A stretch of 64,000 nt of DNA from an uncultured Lutibacter sp. (GTDB lineage Bacteria > Bacteroidota > Bacteroidia > Flavobacteriales > Flavobacteriaceae): positions 434,001 through 498,000 of the forward strand of contig NZ_CANLZZ010000001.1 of the NCBI RefSeq assembly GCF_947495725.1, written 5' to 3'. Below, piece by piece: positions 9,442 to 18,596 of this stretch (position 1 is the stretch's first letter; the number at the start of each line of letters is the position of its first letter). The notes under the pieces are model-generated. The model was given only the letters and a program-made list of their open reading frames with translations. It did no database searches and had not been told where the DNA came from. A program made the translations under genes and the position numbers.

Positions 9442-10083
9442 TTATTTTACACGAGTAATAGTTAATCCATCACGAATGGGTAGTAAAACAGTTTCAACCC
9501 TTGAATCGGTATTTAATAATTTATTATAAGCTACAAGTACTTTTGTATCTATGTCTTTATCTTTAATTTCTTCTACAACTTTACCACTCCATAAAACATT
9601 ATCGGATAAGATAACCCCGCCCGAGTTCATTTTTTCAATTATTAAGTTGAAATAGTTTATATAATTAGATTTATCTGCATCAATAAAGACCAAATCAAAT
9701 TTTTCATTTAACGTTGGAATAATATCTATTGCATTTCCTATAAACTGTGTTATGTTATTTTTATACTCAGATTTATTAAAATATTTCTTTGCAAAACTCT
9801 CAAGTTCTTCATTTTTATCAATGGTTATTAATTTGCCTTTTTTTTGCATTCCTTCAGCCAAACATAATGCAGAATAACCTGTATAAGTACCAATCTCAAG
9901 AATATTTTTGGGTGAAATTAATTTTGAAATCATTGACAAAATACGACCTTGAAAATTACCACTTAACATTCGTGGATTTAATATTTTTTGCCAAGTCTCT
10001 CTATTCAATTCCTTCAAAAGTGTAGGTTCGCTTTGAGAATGATTTACAACATAATCATCTATTTCTTCTGGTAAAAAATTCAT
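9442..10083 (-). CDS. O-methyltransferase (class I SAM, family 3)
   Basis: The protein matches the caffeoyl-CoA/catechol-type family 3 methyltransferases: ILEIGTYTGYSALCLAEG as SAM motif I, LITIDKNEE as motif II, FDLVFIDADKSNYINYF with the metal-binding Asp residues, and GGVILSDNVLWSGKV. Such enzymes methylate small hydroxylated compounds with Mg2+; the natural substrate is unknown. The start is put at the ATG 10083 (MNFLPEEIDDYV, 213 residues). The frame stays open upstream to 10137, but that stretch is terminator sequence. A -7 box TAATTTTG (leftward) lies at 10095-10102. Confidence 0.88.
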   Translation of the reverse strand: MNFLPEEIDDYVVNHSQSEPTLLKELNRETWQKILNPRMLSGNFQGRILSMISKLISPKNILEIGTYTGYSALCLAEGMQKKGKLITIDKNEELESFAKKYFNKSEYKNNITQFIGNAIDIIPTLNEKFDLVFIDADKSNYINYFNLIIEKMNSGGVILSDNVLWSGKVVEEIKDKDIDTKVLVAYNKLLNTDSRVETVLLPIRDGLTITRVK

Positions 10084-10094
10084 TATTTTTATTT

Positions 10095-10102
10095 CAAAAT
10101 TA
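10095..10102 (-). promoter_or_regulatory. Putative -7 box of the O-methyltransferase gene
   Basis: Read leftward it is TAATTTTG, a TAnnTTTG match 11 bp upstream of the ATG at 10083. It sits directly beside the terminator of the preceding operon, which supports independent transcription. Confidence 0.5.
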
Positions 10103-10103
10103 C

Positions 10104-10135
10104 AAAAAAACGGAACCCAAATATGAGTTCCGTTC
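10104..10135 (-). terminator. Rho-independent terminator of the sigma-factor operon
   Basis: Arms ACGGAAC (10110-10116) and GTTCCGT (10127-10133) are perfect complements with a 10-base loop, followed in the leftward direction by seven T. It closes the 10985-10159 operon. Confidence 0.85.
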
Positions 10136-10158
10136 ATTTTTATTAATTAATTGGTTAC

Positions 10159-10407
10159 TTATAATTTTTGCATTACTTCCTTCTCCATTTCCTTTTTTTC
10201 TTTGGAGCACAAACCTGTATTTTTATTGTCTAAATTTTTTTTATGTTTTTCATAACATTTAGTCATTACGCTATTTTGTTTTGAATACATTCCACATTTT
10301 TTACATAGAATAATATGAACATTTAGTTTTATTTTTTCCCACAATGTTGCCTCTCCATATTGACTTTTATCACATATTGTGGTTGCTTGGTCGCATGTTA
10401 GCTTCAT
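10159..10407 (-). CDS. Small Cys-rich protein, possible anti-sigma or sigma-associated factor
   Basis: An 82-residue protein with the pattern CDQATTIC near the N-terminus, a His (HIILC) and CKKCGMY, reminiscent of zinc-binding anti-sigma modules (H-x3-C-x2-C), followed by a very basic tail. There is no membrane helix, so it would be a soluble zinc-type anti-sigma. It starts 11 bp after the ECF sigma gene and shares its terminator. The role is inferred from gene order and the Cys/His pattern. Relatives sit in the same place in other flavobacteria and are sometimes given unrelated automatic names. Confidence 0.7.
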   Translation of the reverse strand: MKLTCDQATTICDKSQYGEATLWEKIKLNVHIILCKKCGMYSKQNSVMTKCYEKHKKNLDNKNTGLCSKEKKEMEKEVMQKL

Positions 10408-10418
10408 ACTCTCTTTCT

Positions 10419-10985
10419 TTAATTTTTAAACCAATTATCTTCCATACATTTCCTTAGTTGAGTTCTAGCTCTATGGATAATAACCCAAAGATTTGACGAA
10501 GTAATGTTTAACTCCTTACATATTTCTTCAGTTTCAAACTCTTGCATTGTTTTCATTTTAAATACCATTCCATATTTCTCTGGGAGTTTGCCAATACATA
10601 AATCTAGTACATCACTTAATTCTTCGTTTTCAATAAATTTTTCAATGTTATTACTCCAAGAATTAGGCACTCTTTCTTCTATCCATTCACCTTCTTTTTC
10701 TCCATCTGAATAAAAATTCATTTTTACCTCAGCTTTTCCTTTTGCAGAATTAATTTTTCTGTAATAATCAATAATTTTCCTTTTTAAAATTGAAATTAAC
10801 CAAGTACGCTCTGACGCTTTACCTTGAAAATTTTCCATAGCTTTTAGACCTGCAAAGAATGTTTCTTGCACTAGATCTTTTGCTATTTCATGATTATTTA
10901 CCCTACTAATTGTATAGTTAAATAAATAATCGGAGTGTAAAGCAACCCATTTGTTAGGACTTAAAGTATGTTTTTTTTGTTCCAT
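10419..10985 (-). CDS. ECF-type RNA polymerase sigma-70 factor
   Basis: The 188-residue protein has region 2 (SDYLFNYTISRVNNHEIAKDLVQETFFAGLKAM with the DLVQETF core and RTWLISILKRKIIDYYRK) and region 4 (LPEKYGMVFKMK…EICKELNITSSNLWVIIHRARTQLRKCM), the two domains that bind the -10 and -35 elements. There is no extra C-terminal domain. It is followed directly by a Cys-rich partner, as in redox- or metal-controlled ECF systems. It is transcribed in the same direction as the large sensor kinase upstream, with 56 bp between. Confidence 0.92.
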   Translation of the reverse strand: MEQKKHTLSPNKWVALHSDYLFNYTISRVNNHEIAKDLVQETFFAGLKAMENFQGKASERTWLISILKRKIIDYYRKINSAKGKAEVKMNFYSDGEKEGEWIEERVPNSWSNNIEKFIENEELSDVLDLCIGKLPEKYGMVFKMKTMQEFETEEICKELNITSSNLWVIIHRARTQLRKCMEDNWFKN

Positions 10986-11041
10986 TGATTTAAACGCGTA
11001 CGCTAAAATAATTAATTATTTAGAATTACTCTAAATAATAT

Positions 11042-14000
11042 TTAATTTAAATATTCATCAATTATATTAAACAACTCGTTTTTATTAATTGGTTTTGTCA
11101 AATAGGAGTCAAAACCTTTATTTAAGGCATTTTCTTTATCTGATTCCATAGCAAATGCCGATAGAGCGATAATTGGCAAATTCGGTTTTAACTTTTTAAT
11201 TTGTTCCATAGCTTCATTACCATTCATTAAAGGCATTTTAATATCCATAAATATAAGATCAATGTCGTCGTTGTTAATGGCTAAATCAACTGCTTTTACA
11301 CCATTATCAGCTTCAATAATTTTAAAATTTGTGTTTGAAAATAATTCGTTTATATAAATCATATTATATTCTTCGTCTTCTGCAACTAAAATTGTGATAA
11401 TATCATTTTTTGTATTCATTTCTGATTTTAATTTTTTGCTTTCTTTTTTAATAATAACCGAATCAACTTTATTAAAAGGTATGGTAAAAAATACAGTTGT
11501 ACCTTTTTTACTTGACTCAATCCACATTTCACCTTTAAATAATTCAATAAATTTCTTTGAAATGGCCAATCCAAGACCAGTTCCTTTATTTCTTTTATTC
11601 AATTCAACATTTGCTTGAATAAATCTTTCAAATATTTTACTCTGTAATTCTTTATCAATTCCAATTCCTGTATCTTTTACATAAAACTTAAGCTGATCAT
11701 TATCTACTTTATAGCCAAAACTAATTTCCCCACTTTCTGTAAATTTAAAGGCGTTGGAAAGCAAATTAGTTAAAACTTGATTTAATTTAGTTTTGTCAAT
11801 TAAAATATTACTATCAGCATCCTCAAGAACTGTATTGTAATTTAATTTCAATTTTTTTTCTTTAGCTATTGAATTGTAGAATAGGAATAATTCACCTAGT
11901 AATTCATTTAAATTAACATTTCCATAATTAAGTTTTACTACACCCGCTTCAATTTTTGAAATATCTAAAATATCATTAACTATGGAAAGTAATTGTTTGC
12001 TACTGTTTATTACTATTTTGGCATATTCCTTTCTCTCATTTGCTGATAACTCCGAATCCAAAAAAAGTTCTGAAAACCCAATAATTCCATTCATTGGTGT
12101 TCTAATTTCATGACTCATATTTGCCAAAAATGCAGATTTTAGTTTATCTGATTCTTGTGCTTTTACAAGTGCTTTTTTCAACTCATTATCAGCATTTTTA
12201 CGTTGTACAGTAAAACTAATTTGGTTAGCAACAAATTCAAGCAATTGAAGATCGTCTTTAACATAAATATTTTCATTACTAAAACTATGAACTGCAATAG
12301 CTCCTACAACGTCATTTTGGATTTTTAATGGAACTCCTACCCAAATTTTTGATTCTATATTACTTATGTCAACACCTTTACTTTCTAGGTTTTTTAACGA
12401 TTCCTTTGTTGCTAGTAATGGTTTTTTTGATTCTATTACATACTGCGTTAAGATTTTATTACCAGAAAATTGTTTCAATTCGTGATTTGCAGCAATGTTT
12501 ATAGGGTAACTTATATCGCCTTTCTTTTTGTCAAATAATGCGATACAGAAATTAGAAGTATCTATAATTTTATGTATTTCATTTTTTATAAAAATACCAA
12601 ATTCATTAAAATCATCAATTCGAAGTGCGGCTTCTGAAATATTATATAAAACACCTTCGAGTTCTTCTTTTTTAACTCGATCTGTTATATCTCGTACAAC
12701 GGCATGAATTTTAGTTTTATCATCATTTTCCTCAATTTTGGTAAGCGAAACCTCAGCCGGAAATATCTGTCCATTTTTTCTTTTATGAAGCCACCTAAAC
12801 CTATTTCCTCCCTTTTTAATAGCAACTCTAATTACTTCTTCCGCTCGTGTAAAAGAGTCACTTCCGTCTTGTTGATATTTAGGTGATATTTCAGAAGGAT
12901 GTAAATTTATTAAAGACTCTTTATCTTCAAATCCAAAAATTCTAAGTGTAGACTCATTGCAATCTTCAAATAAACCATCTTTTAAAATCATAACAGCATC
13001 AATGGATTTTTCAAATATATCCCTATACTTTTTCTCAGATTTTTCTAGTAATTTTTTTGAATTCAGTTTTTCAGTAATATCTTCTGCCAACGATGCCATT
13101 CCAATAGAATTTCCATCAGCATCTTTTAAAACAACATTATACCAATCACAAGTAATAATCTCACCATTTTTAGTAATATTTTGGTTGGTATTTCTATATC
13201 CTCCTTTTTGGGTCATTAAAATTTTTGCGGATTCCTTAATATTTGGTCTTAATTCTTTGGGAACAATTAATTCAAAACCATTTTTCCCTATAATTTCTTC
13301 TTCTGAATACCCAAATATTCTTTGGGCAGAATTATTCCATTCTAAAACATTCATTTTGGTATCCCAAATAATTGACGCTAAAGGAGTGTTACTAAATTGG
13401 TCTCTTAATCTTTGGCTACTTTCAATAAATGCATCTTGTGCTTTTTTTCTTTCTGTTACATCCTCAACAATACCTTGTATATGAGTAACTCTAGCACTAT
13501 TATTTGTGTTTACATCAAATTTGGTTTCAACCCATTTAATTTCACCATCTTTTGTAATTATTCTAAATGGTTTTGATTTAAATCCTTCAACTTTTAAATT
13601 TTTACTAATTTCAAAAACCTTAGTTCTTAATTTTGGTAAATCATCGGGATGTACAAGTTGGTGTACTTTTATTTTTCCAGTAAGCATTTCGGATTGATTA
13701 TACCCAAACAATGTTTTGGTATTTTCTGAAGCAAAAATAACTGGAAAATCTTTTTCGTTTTTACACAAAACAGCTACGGACGAACTTTTGTTAATTATAT
13801 CGTAGGCTTCTCTAATTTTAAATTCTGAAATTTTCTTTTCAGTTATTTCTTGAAAAAAAATAAGCATTCCATCTTTTGATGGTATCATTCGGTTCTCGAA
13901 CCATCTTTCCCAAGCTGCAAAATAATTTTCAAAGCTACTTGGTTTTTTAGTTTTAACGGCATTTTGATATTCATCATAAAACAAATCACCTTCCTGCTCT

Positions 14001-15085
14001 GGAAACTCGGTCCAAATATGTTTTCCTATTAATTCATCAACCTTTTTTCCTAATAGCTCTGCAGCTTTTTCGTTAACAAATAAATAGTGAGAGTTATTAT
14101 CTAATATTACAAACCCATCATTAATACTTGACAAAGTATCAGATAATAAATTTTTTGTTGTATTTAATTTTAGTTCGGCCTCAACCCTTTCAGTAATATC
14201 CTGACAAATACCAATAATTTTTGTAATCTTATTATCCTTTATTAAAACACTCCTTTTTTCGTAAATATATTTTAGCTTTCCTGTTTTGGTTAAAATTCTG
14301 TATTTTAATATTTGATTTGGAGTTTTAAGAAGTGAATCAAAATCATTTACTAGATCCTTGTCTTCTTCATGAATTAAGGACATGTAAAAATCATAATTTG
14401 GTTCCACACTTTGTGGTTCCATACCAATCATTTTATACGTTTCGTCAGACCAAGAAACTTTATCTGTATTATAATCGTAAAACCAGCTACCTATTTTTGC
14501 AATTTCCTGAGATTCTTTATATCTTCTTTTACTTTCGGCTAATGCTTTTAGCACTTTAATTCTATCCGAAATATTCTCAACAGAAACTATAATATTATCT
14601 AAAGATTTTTCACTTCCTTCAACTACTTTAAATTTTATTAAAACATCAAATTCGTCACCTTCTAATGTTTTGTTTACAGTTTCAATTTCTGTTTCTTTTT
14701 CACCTAAAAGAACATTAACTATTAGTTTTGCAAATCCTTCGTTCGATTTTGGAGTAAATACTTTATTTAAATTTTCAAATAATTCTTCTTTACTTTTTGC
14801 TTTATACATTTTTAAAGATGTTGAATTAACATCTTTAATTGAAACCATAGAAGCAACTTTGGAAATAACATCAGGATTTTGAGAAATATAAGTTCTTAAA
14901 TCCATATTCGTGTTTTTCAACTTCGAATCTAAATAATTCTTTGCTTCAGAAAAATCCTCAATCCATAACGAAATTGGAGTATGCTCAAAAAATGTGAAGT
15001 ATTTTTCTAAACCCACGTTACAAGTTTCAGTTGTATTTTGGTTAATTTGTTCGTTTTTATTTCTATTAAAATTTTCAGTAGCCAT
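11042..15085 (-). CDS. Multi-PAS, GAF hybrid histidine kinase with receiver domain
   Basis: The 1347-residue soluble sensor has no membrane helix. It has about six PAS or PAS-like modules in series (roughly residues 20-180, 190-305, 310-425, 430-555, 560-680, 685-805), a GAF domain (about 815-970), a HisKA domain with the phospho-accepting His in FLANMSHEIRTPMNG (about H992), an HATPase_c domain (NQVLTNLLSNAFKF, DTGIGI, GTGLGLAISKKF) and a C-terminal receiver with the acceptor Asp in LIFMDIKMP (about D1281). All catalytic motifs are intact, so it is a His-to-Asp phosphorelay input protein of the cytoplasm. No separate response regulator with an output domain lies nearby. A second kinase precedes it by 98 bp, same strand. 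Confidence 0.93.
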   Translation of the reverse strand: MATENFNRNKNEQINQNTTETCNVGLEKYFTFFEHTPISLWIEDFSEAKNYLDSKLKNTNMDLRTYISQNPDVISKVASMVSIKDVNSTSLKMYKAKSKEELFENLNKVFTPKSNEGFAKLIVNVLLGEKETEIETVNKTLEGDEFDVLIKFKVVEGSEKSLDNIIVSVENISDRIKVLKALAESKRRYKESQEIAKIGSWFYDYNTDKVSWSDETYKMIGMEPQSVEPNYDFYMSLIHEEDKDLVNDFDSLLKTPNQILKYRILTKTGKLKYIYEKRSVLIKDNKITKIIGICQDITERVEAELKLNTTKNLLSDTLSSINDGFVILDNNSHYLFVNEKAAELLGKKVDELIGKHIWTEFPEQEGDLFYDEYQNAVKTKKPSSFENYFAAWERWFENRMIPSKDGMLIFFQEITEKKISEFKIREAYDIINKSSSVAVLCKNEKDFPVIFASENTKTLFGYNQSEMLTGKIKVHQLVHPDDLPKLRTKVFEISKNLKVEGFKSKPFRIITKDGEIKWVETKFDVNTNNSARVTHIQGIVEDVTERKKAQDAFIESSQRLRDQFSNTPLASIIWDTKMNVLEWNNSAQRIFGYSEEEIIGKNGFELIVPKELRPNIKESAKILMTQKGGYRNTNQNITKNGEIITCDWYNVVLKDADGNSIGMASLAEDITEKLNSKKLLEKSEKKYRDIFEKSIDAVMILKDGLFEDCNESTLRIFGFEDKESLINLHPSEISPKYQQDGSDSFTRAEEVIRVAIKKGGNRFRWLHKRKNGQIFPAEVSLTKIEENDDKTKIHAVVRDITDRVKKEELEGVLYNISEAALRIDDFNEFGIFIKNEIHKIIDTSNFCIALFDKKKGDISYPINIAANHELKQFSGNKILTQYVIESKKPLLATKESLKNLESKGVDISNIESKIWVGVPLKIQNDVVGAIAVHSFSNENIYVKDDLQLLEFVANQISFTVQRKNADNELKKALVKAQESDKLKSAFLANMSHEIRTPMNGIIGFSELFLDSELSANERKEYAKIVINSSKQLLSIVNDILDISKIEAGVVKLNYGNVNLNELLGELFLFYNSIAKEKKLKLNYNTVLEDADSNILIDKTKLNQVLTNLLSNAFKFTESGEISFGYKVDNDQLKFYVKDTGIGIDKELQSKIFERFIQANVELNKRNKGTGLGLAISKKFIELFKGEMWIESSKKGTTVFFTIPFNKVDSVIIKKESKKLKSEMNTKNDIITILVAEDEEYNMIYINELFSNTNFKIIEADNGVKAVDLAINNDDIDLIFMDIKMPLMNGNEAMEQIKKLKPNLPIIALSAFAMESDKENALNKGFDSYLTKPINKNELFNIIDEYLN

Positions 15086-15183
15086 TCATTATATTTTCAT
15101 TGATTTCAAGAAAACATTTAAATATAAACATTTTTATAAAATTATAACTACTTAATTGCAAGTTGAACCTGAAAAAAAATAAT

Positions 15184-15975
15184 TTAACTATTCAATACAA
15201 GCTTTACATTTGTTCCTTGCCCTAATTCACTTTGTATTGAAATTTCACCATTATGAAGGTTTACAATATTTTTCGCAACCGAAAGTCCTAGTCCCACACA
15301 TTTTTCTTTTTGCAAAGAATAGGTATTTACAACAAAAAACGGATCGAAAACCGCCTTAATATTCTCACTAGATATTCCAACTCCTTCATCAAAAATTGTG
15401 GTTTCTATTTTACCATTATTACTTACAATATTAATAGTAATAATTGCATTGGCCTGCGAAAATCTAATGGCGTTTTCAATTATTTCTTTCAAAGCAATTT
15501 TTAAATATTTTTCATCAACTTCAACATAAAGTTTATTATTTAAATATTGTTTTTTTATTGAAACACCTTGTTTAATGGCTTTTTCTTTGCAATTTTCAAT
15601 TACTTCATTTACTATTTTTACATAGTCGCATTTTTTTAAATCAAGCTTAAACTCAGAAGATTTAACAGTTCTAAAAACTGCAAAATCATTTAATAGTTTT
15701 ATTGAAAATTTAGTTGAATCATTTATTATCTCTACATGCTTTTTAAGTTTTTCCGAATCATCATAATTTTTTGAACTTAAAATCATATCCGAAAAAGAAT
15801 ATGCAACACCAACAGGGTTTTTTATATTATGTAAAAATTTAGAAATCAACCGTTCATTAGCTTCATTTTCTTTTTTTTGATTTGTAACACTGTTTTTGAG
15901 TTTTATACTCAAATCCAAAATTTTATCTTCTAAATCATTTATGTATTCCTTTGATGAATTATTTTCCTTTTTCAC
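15184..15975 (-). CDS. Soluble histidine kinase without sensor domain
   Basis: The 263-residue protein starts with a Lys/Glu-rich coiled coil (about 10-42). A HisKA-like segment with H49 in KFLHNIKNPVGVAYSF follows, then an HATPase_c domain: EIIENAIRFS (N box), FDEGVGIS (G1) and GLGLSVAKNIVNLH (G2). There is no PAS, GAF or membrane segment, so it must sense through a partner. The HNIKNP form of the H box is like that of kinases placed beside larger sensors. Same-strand location before the multi-PAS kinase suggests a joint signalling pair, but this is context only. Confidence 0.85.
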   Translation of the reverse strand: MKKENNSSKEYINDLEDKILDLSIKLKNSVTNQKKENEANERLISKFLHNIKNPVGVAYSFSDMILSSKNYDDSEKLKKHVEIINDSTKFSIKLLNDFAVFRTVKSSEFKLDLKKCDYVKIVNEVIENCKEKAIKQGVSIKKQYLNNKLYVEVDEKYLKIALKEIIENAIRFSQANAIITINIVSNNGKIETTIFDEGVGISSENIKAVFDPFFVVNTYSLQKEKCVGLGLSVAKNIVNLHNGEISIQSELGQGTNVKLVLNS

Positions 15976-16117
15976 TTCTATTTAATTTAAATGTAAATTT
16001 AACTATAAAATGATAATAATTATAATTACAGTTATGTAATATTAAAATGTGCACTATAATTTTTTAACCAATATCAATTTTCACTACTTTTACCCTTTAT
16101 GATTAAAACATTAAAAA

Positions 16118-16936
16118 ATGTCTACAGCAAAAAAAGAATATAAAAGAATCACTACCAAAACTTTGGTAGAAATGAAAAATAATGGTGAAAAAATTGCAAT
16201 GCTTACCGCTTACGATTACACCATGGCAAAAATTGTTGACAATGCCGGTATTGATGTTATTTTAGTTGGTGACTCAGCTTCAAATGTTATGGCCGGTCAT
16301 GAAACTACTTTACCAATTACATTAGATCAAATGATCTATCATGCCAGTTCTGTAATTAGAGCAATAGAAAGATGTTTAGTGGTTGTTGATTTGCCTTTTG
16401 GAAGTTACCAAGGTAACTCAAGAAATGCGTTGGAATCTGCAATTAAAATAATGAAAGAAACCGGAGGACATGCTGTTAAATTAGAAGGAGGTAGTGAAAT
16501 AGAAAATTCAATTACTAGAATTTTAGCAGCTGGGATTCCAGTTATGGGTCATTTAGGACTTACTCCGCAATCAATTTATAAATTTGGAACCTATACCGTT
16601 AGAGCCAAAGAAGAAGAGGAGGCAAAAAGACTTAAAGAAGATGCTCTATTATTAGAAAGCTTAGGTTGTTTTGCCTTAGTTTTAGAAAAAGTACCTGCTA
16701 AACTTGCCAAAGAAGTAGCAGAAAGTTTAACAATTCCGGTTATTGGAATTGGTGCAGGAAACGGTGTAGATGGACAGGTATTAGTTACTCATGACATGCT
16801 TGGAATGACACACGAGTTCCACCCAAGATTTTTAAGAAGATATTTAGACTTATTTGTTGAAATGAAAGGGGCTTTTGAAAATTACATTTCTGATGTAAAA
16901 AGTGAAGATTTCCCAAATGAAAACGAACAATATTAA
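16118..16936 (+). CDS. panB: 3-methyl-2-oxobutanoate hydroxymethyltransferase
   Basis: PanB transfers a hydroxymethyl group from 5,10-methylene-THF to 2-oxoisovalerate, giving ketopantoate for pantothenate and CoA. The 272 residues carry the family motifs [30 protein letters not shown] (Mg-binding Asp), [27 protein letters not shown] and [19 protein letters not shown]. The length is standard. The stop overlaps the ATG of the next gene by one base (TAATG), so the two genes are translationally coupled. No panC, panD or panE is in the window. Confidence 0.97.
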   Translation: MSTAKKEYKRITTKTLVEMKNNGEKIAMLTAYDYTMAKIVDNAGIDVILVGDSASNVMAGHETTLPITLDQMIYHASSVIRAIERCLVVVDLPFGSYQGNSRNALESAIKIMKETGGHAVKLEGGSEIENSITRILAAGIPVMGHLGLTPQSIYKFGTYTVRAKEEEEAKRLKEDALLLESLGCFALVLEKVPAKLAKEVAESLTIPVIGIGAGNGVDGQVLVTHDMLGMTHEFHPRFLRRYLDLFVEMKGAFENYISDVKSEDFPNENEQY

Positions 16937-18285
16937 TGAAAGTTCTACTAATTGATACCAACCATCCTTTGCTTCAAACTGGTTTAGAAAAATTAGGTTG
17001 TGTTTGCGATGAAGATTATGTTTCCAGTAAACTCGAAATTGAAACTAAAATCAACAAATACAATGGTATTGTAATAAGAAGTAGATTTGATATTGATAAA
17101 CAGTTTTTAGATAAAGCAACTAATTTAAAATTTATTGCACGAGTTGGTGCAGGTCTTGAAAGTATTGATGTAGAATATGCCACAAAAAATGGTATTCAAT
17201 TAATTTCTGCTCCAGAAGGAAATAGAAATGCGGTAGGTGAACACGCGTTAGGAATGATTTTAGCTCTTTTTAACAACCTTAAAAAAGCAGATCTCGAAAT
17301 TAGAAATGGAAAATGGCTTAGAGAAGCAAATAGAGGTCTAGAATTAGAAGGTAAAACTATTGGGTTAATTGGATATGGAAATATGGGAAAAGCTTTTGCT
17401 AAAAAACTAAAGGGTTTTGATGTAGAAGTTATTTGTTACGATATTAAAAGTAGTGTTGGAGATGAAAACTGCAAACAAGTATCTTTGCAAGAACTGCAAG
17501 AAAAAACAGATGTATTAAGTTTGCATACACCATTTAATGAGCTTTCTCATAAAATGGTAAATTCCAATTTTATTAATAATTTTAAAAAACCTTTTCACTT
17601 AATAAACACTGCAAGAGGATCTGCAGTAGTAACAAACGATTTGGTTGAAGCCCTACAAAATAAAAAAGTATTAGGAGCTTGTCTCGATGTTTTAGAGTAT
17701 GAAAAACTATCATTCGAAAATTTATTTGAAAATGACACTTTACCTGAAGCTTTTAATTATTTAATTAATGCTGAAAATGTGTTACTATCGCCGCATATTG
17801 CAGGTTGGACCAAAGAATCTAAAATAAAACTAGCCCAAACCATAGTAGATAAGGTTGAAACACTTTTTTATTCAAAAGTTTCAGAAATAACAGAACCAAA
17901 ATTAAAAAGAGTAACAGGAATTGGCGGATTATTTTTTAAAACCAACAATCCTAAAAAACTTAAAGAATGGTACAAATCCCATTTGGGCTTTAATGTAGAT
18001 GATTGGGGCGCTACTTTCTGGTGGAAAACCAGTGAAGGAAAAAAAGCTAGTACACAATGGAGCCCATTTGAAAATGAAACAAGTTATTTTTCGCCTTCAA
18101 CAAAAGATTATATGTTTAATTACAGAGTCGACAATTTGGTTGAATTATTGCAAAAATTAAAAGAAGAAAAAGTGACAATTGTTGGTGAAATAGAAGAATA
18201 TGAATATGGGAAATTTGGCTGGATATTAGATCCTGAAGGTAATAAAATTGAACTTTGGGAACCAATAGATTCAGCATTTTTATAA
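16936..18285 (+). CDS. D-2-hydroxyacid dehydrogenase fused to a C-terminal VOC (glyoxalase-like) domain
   Basis: Residues 1-320 form a complete D-isomer-specific 2-hydroxyacid dehydrogenase of the phosphoglycerate-dehydrogenase type: ARVGAGLESID, the NAD-binding GYGNMG (146-151), and the catalytic Arg (NTARGS, R227), Glu (DVLEYE, about E256) and His (LSPHIAG, H287). Residues 325-445 are a full VOC domain (GIGGLFFKTNNPKKLKEWYK, QWSPFENETSYF, MFNYRVDN, GWILDPEGNKIELWEP), which in related bacteria I know as a stand-alone protein. No stop or frameshift is visible in the linker (near 17902). The dehydrogenase alone would be about 315 residues. It is coupled to panB by a one-base overlap. Substrate and role of the fused domain are unknown. 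Confidence 0.9.
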   Translation: MKVLLIDTNHPLLQTGLEKLGCVCDEDYVSSKLEIETKINKYNGIVIRSRFDIDKQFLDKATNLKFIARVGAGLESIDVEYATKNGIQLISAPEGNRNAVGEHALGMILALFNNLKKADLEIRNGKWLREANRGLELEGKTIGLIGYGNMGKAFAKKLKGFDVEVICYDIKSSVGDENCKQVSLQELQEKTDVLSLHTPFNELSHKMVNSNFINNFKKPFHLINTARGSAVVTNDLVEALQNKKVLGACLDVLEYEKLSFENLFENDTLPEAFNYLINAENVLLSPHIAGWTKESKIKLAQTIVDKVETLFYSKVSEITEPKLKRVTGIGGLFFKTNNPKKLKEWYKSHLGFNVDDWGATFWWKTSEGKKASTQWSPFENETSYFSPSTKDYMFNYRVDNLVELLQKLKEEKVTIVGEIEEYEYGKFGWILDPEGNKIELWEPIDSAFL

Positions 18286-18304
18286 ATATAAAATTTAAAT
18301 AATA

Positions 18305-18592
18305 ATGGAAGTAATTGATGAAAAAGGAAATGTAATTCCTAAACAATCAGAAGAAAGCAAAAGAGTATTAGCAGGTATTTTAGGTATAATTTTAGGGTCT
18401 TTAGGAATACATAAATTTATTCTAGGTTATACAACTCAAGGAATAATTATGTTAGCAATTACTGTTGTAACCTGCGGAATTGGAGGTGCGCTTACAAGCC
18501 TAATAGGATTAATTGAAGGAATTATATACTTAACAAAATCTGACGAAGAATTCGTATATACTTACCAAACCAATAAAAAAGAGTGGTTTTAA
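18305..18592 (+). CDS. TM2 domain membrane protein
   Basis: A 95-residue protein with the TM2 fold: two membrane helices joined by a short turn (VLAGILGIILGSLGIHKFILGYTTQGIIMLAI and CGIGGALTSLIGLIEGIIYL), including the GIHKFYLG-like and GL-x-EGI motifs of the family. TM2 proteins are small inner-membrane proteins of unknown role. It starts 19 bp after the fusion gene and could share its transcript. It converges with the acyltransferase gene, whose stop is only 4 bp away. Confidence 0.85.
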   Translation: MEVIDEKGNVIPKQSEESKRVLAGILGIILGSLGIHKFILGYTTQGIIMLAITVVTCGIGGALTSLIGLIEGIIYLTKSDEEFVYTYQTNKKEWF

Positions 18593-18596
18593 TAAA

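Noticed and set aside
12957-13484. 175-codon rightward frame inside the multi-PAS kinase gene
   Set aside because: It is antisense to well-conserved PAS coding sequence, Ser/Phe-rich and without domain pattern: a shadow of the real gene. The other antisense frames in this gene are similar.
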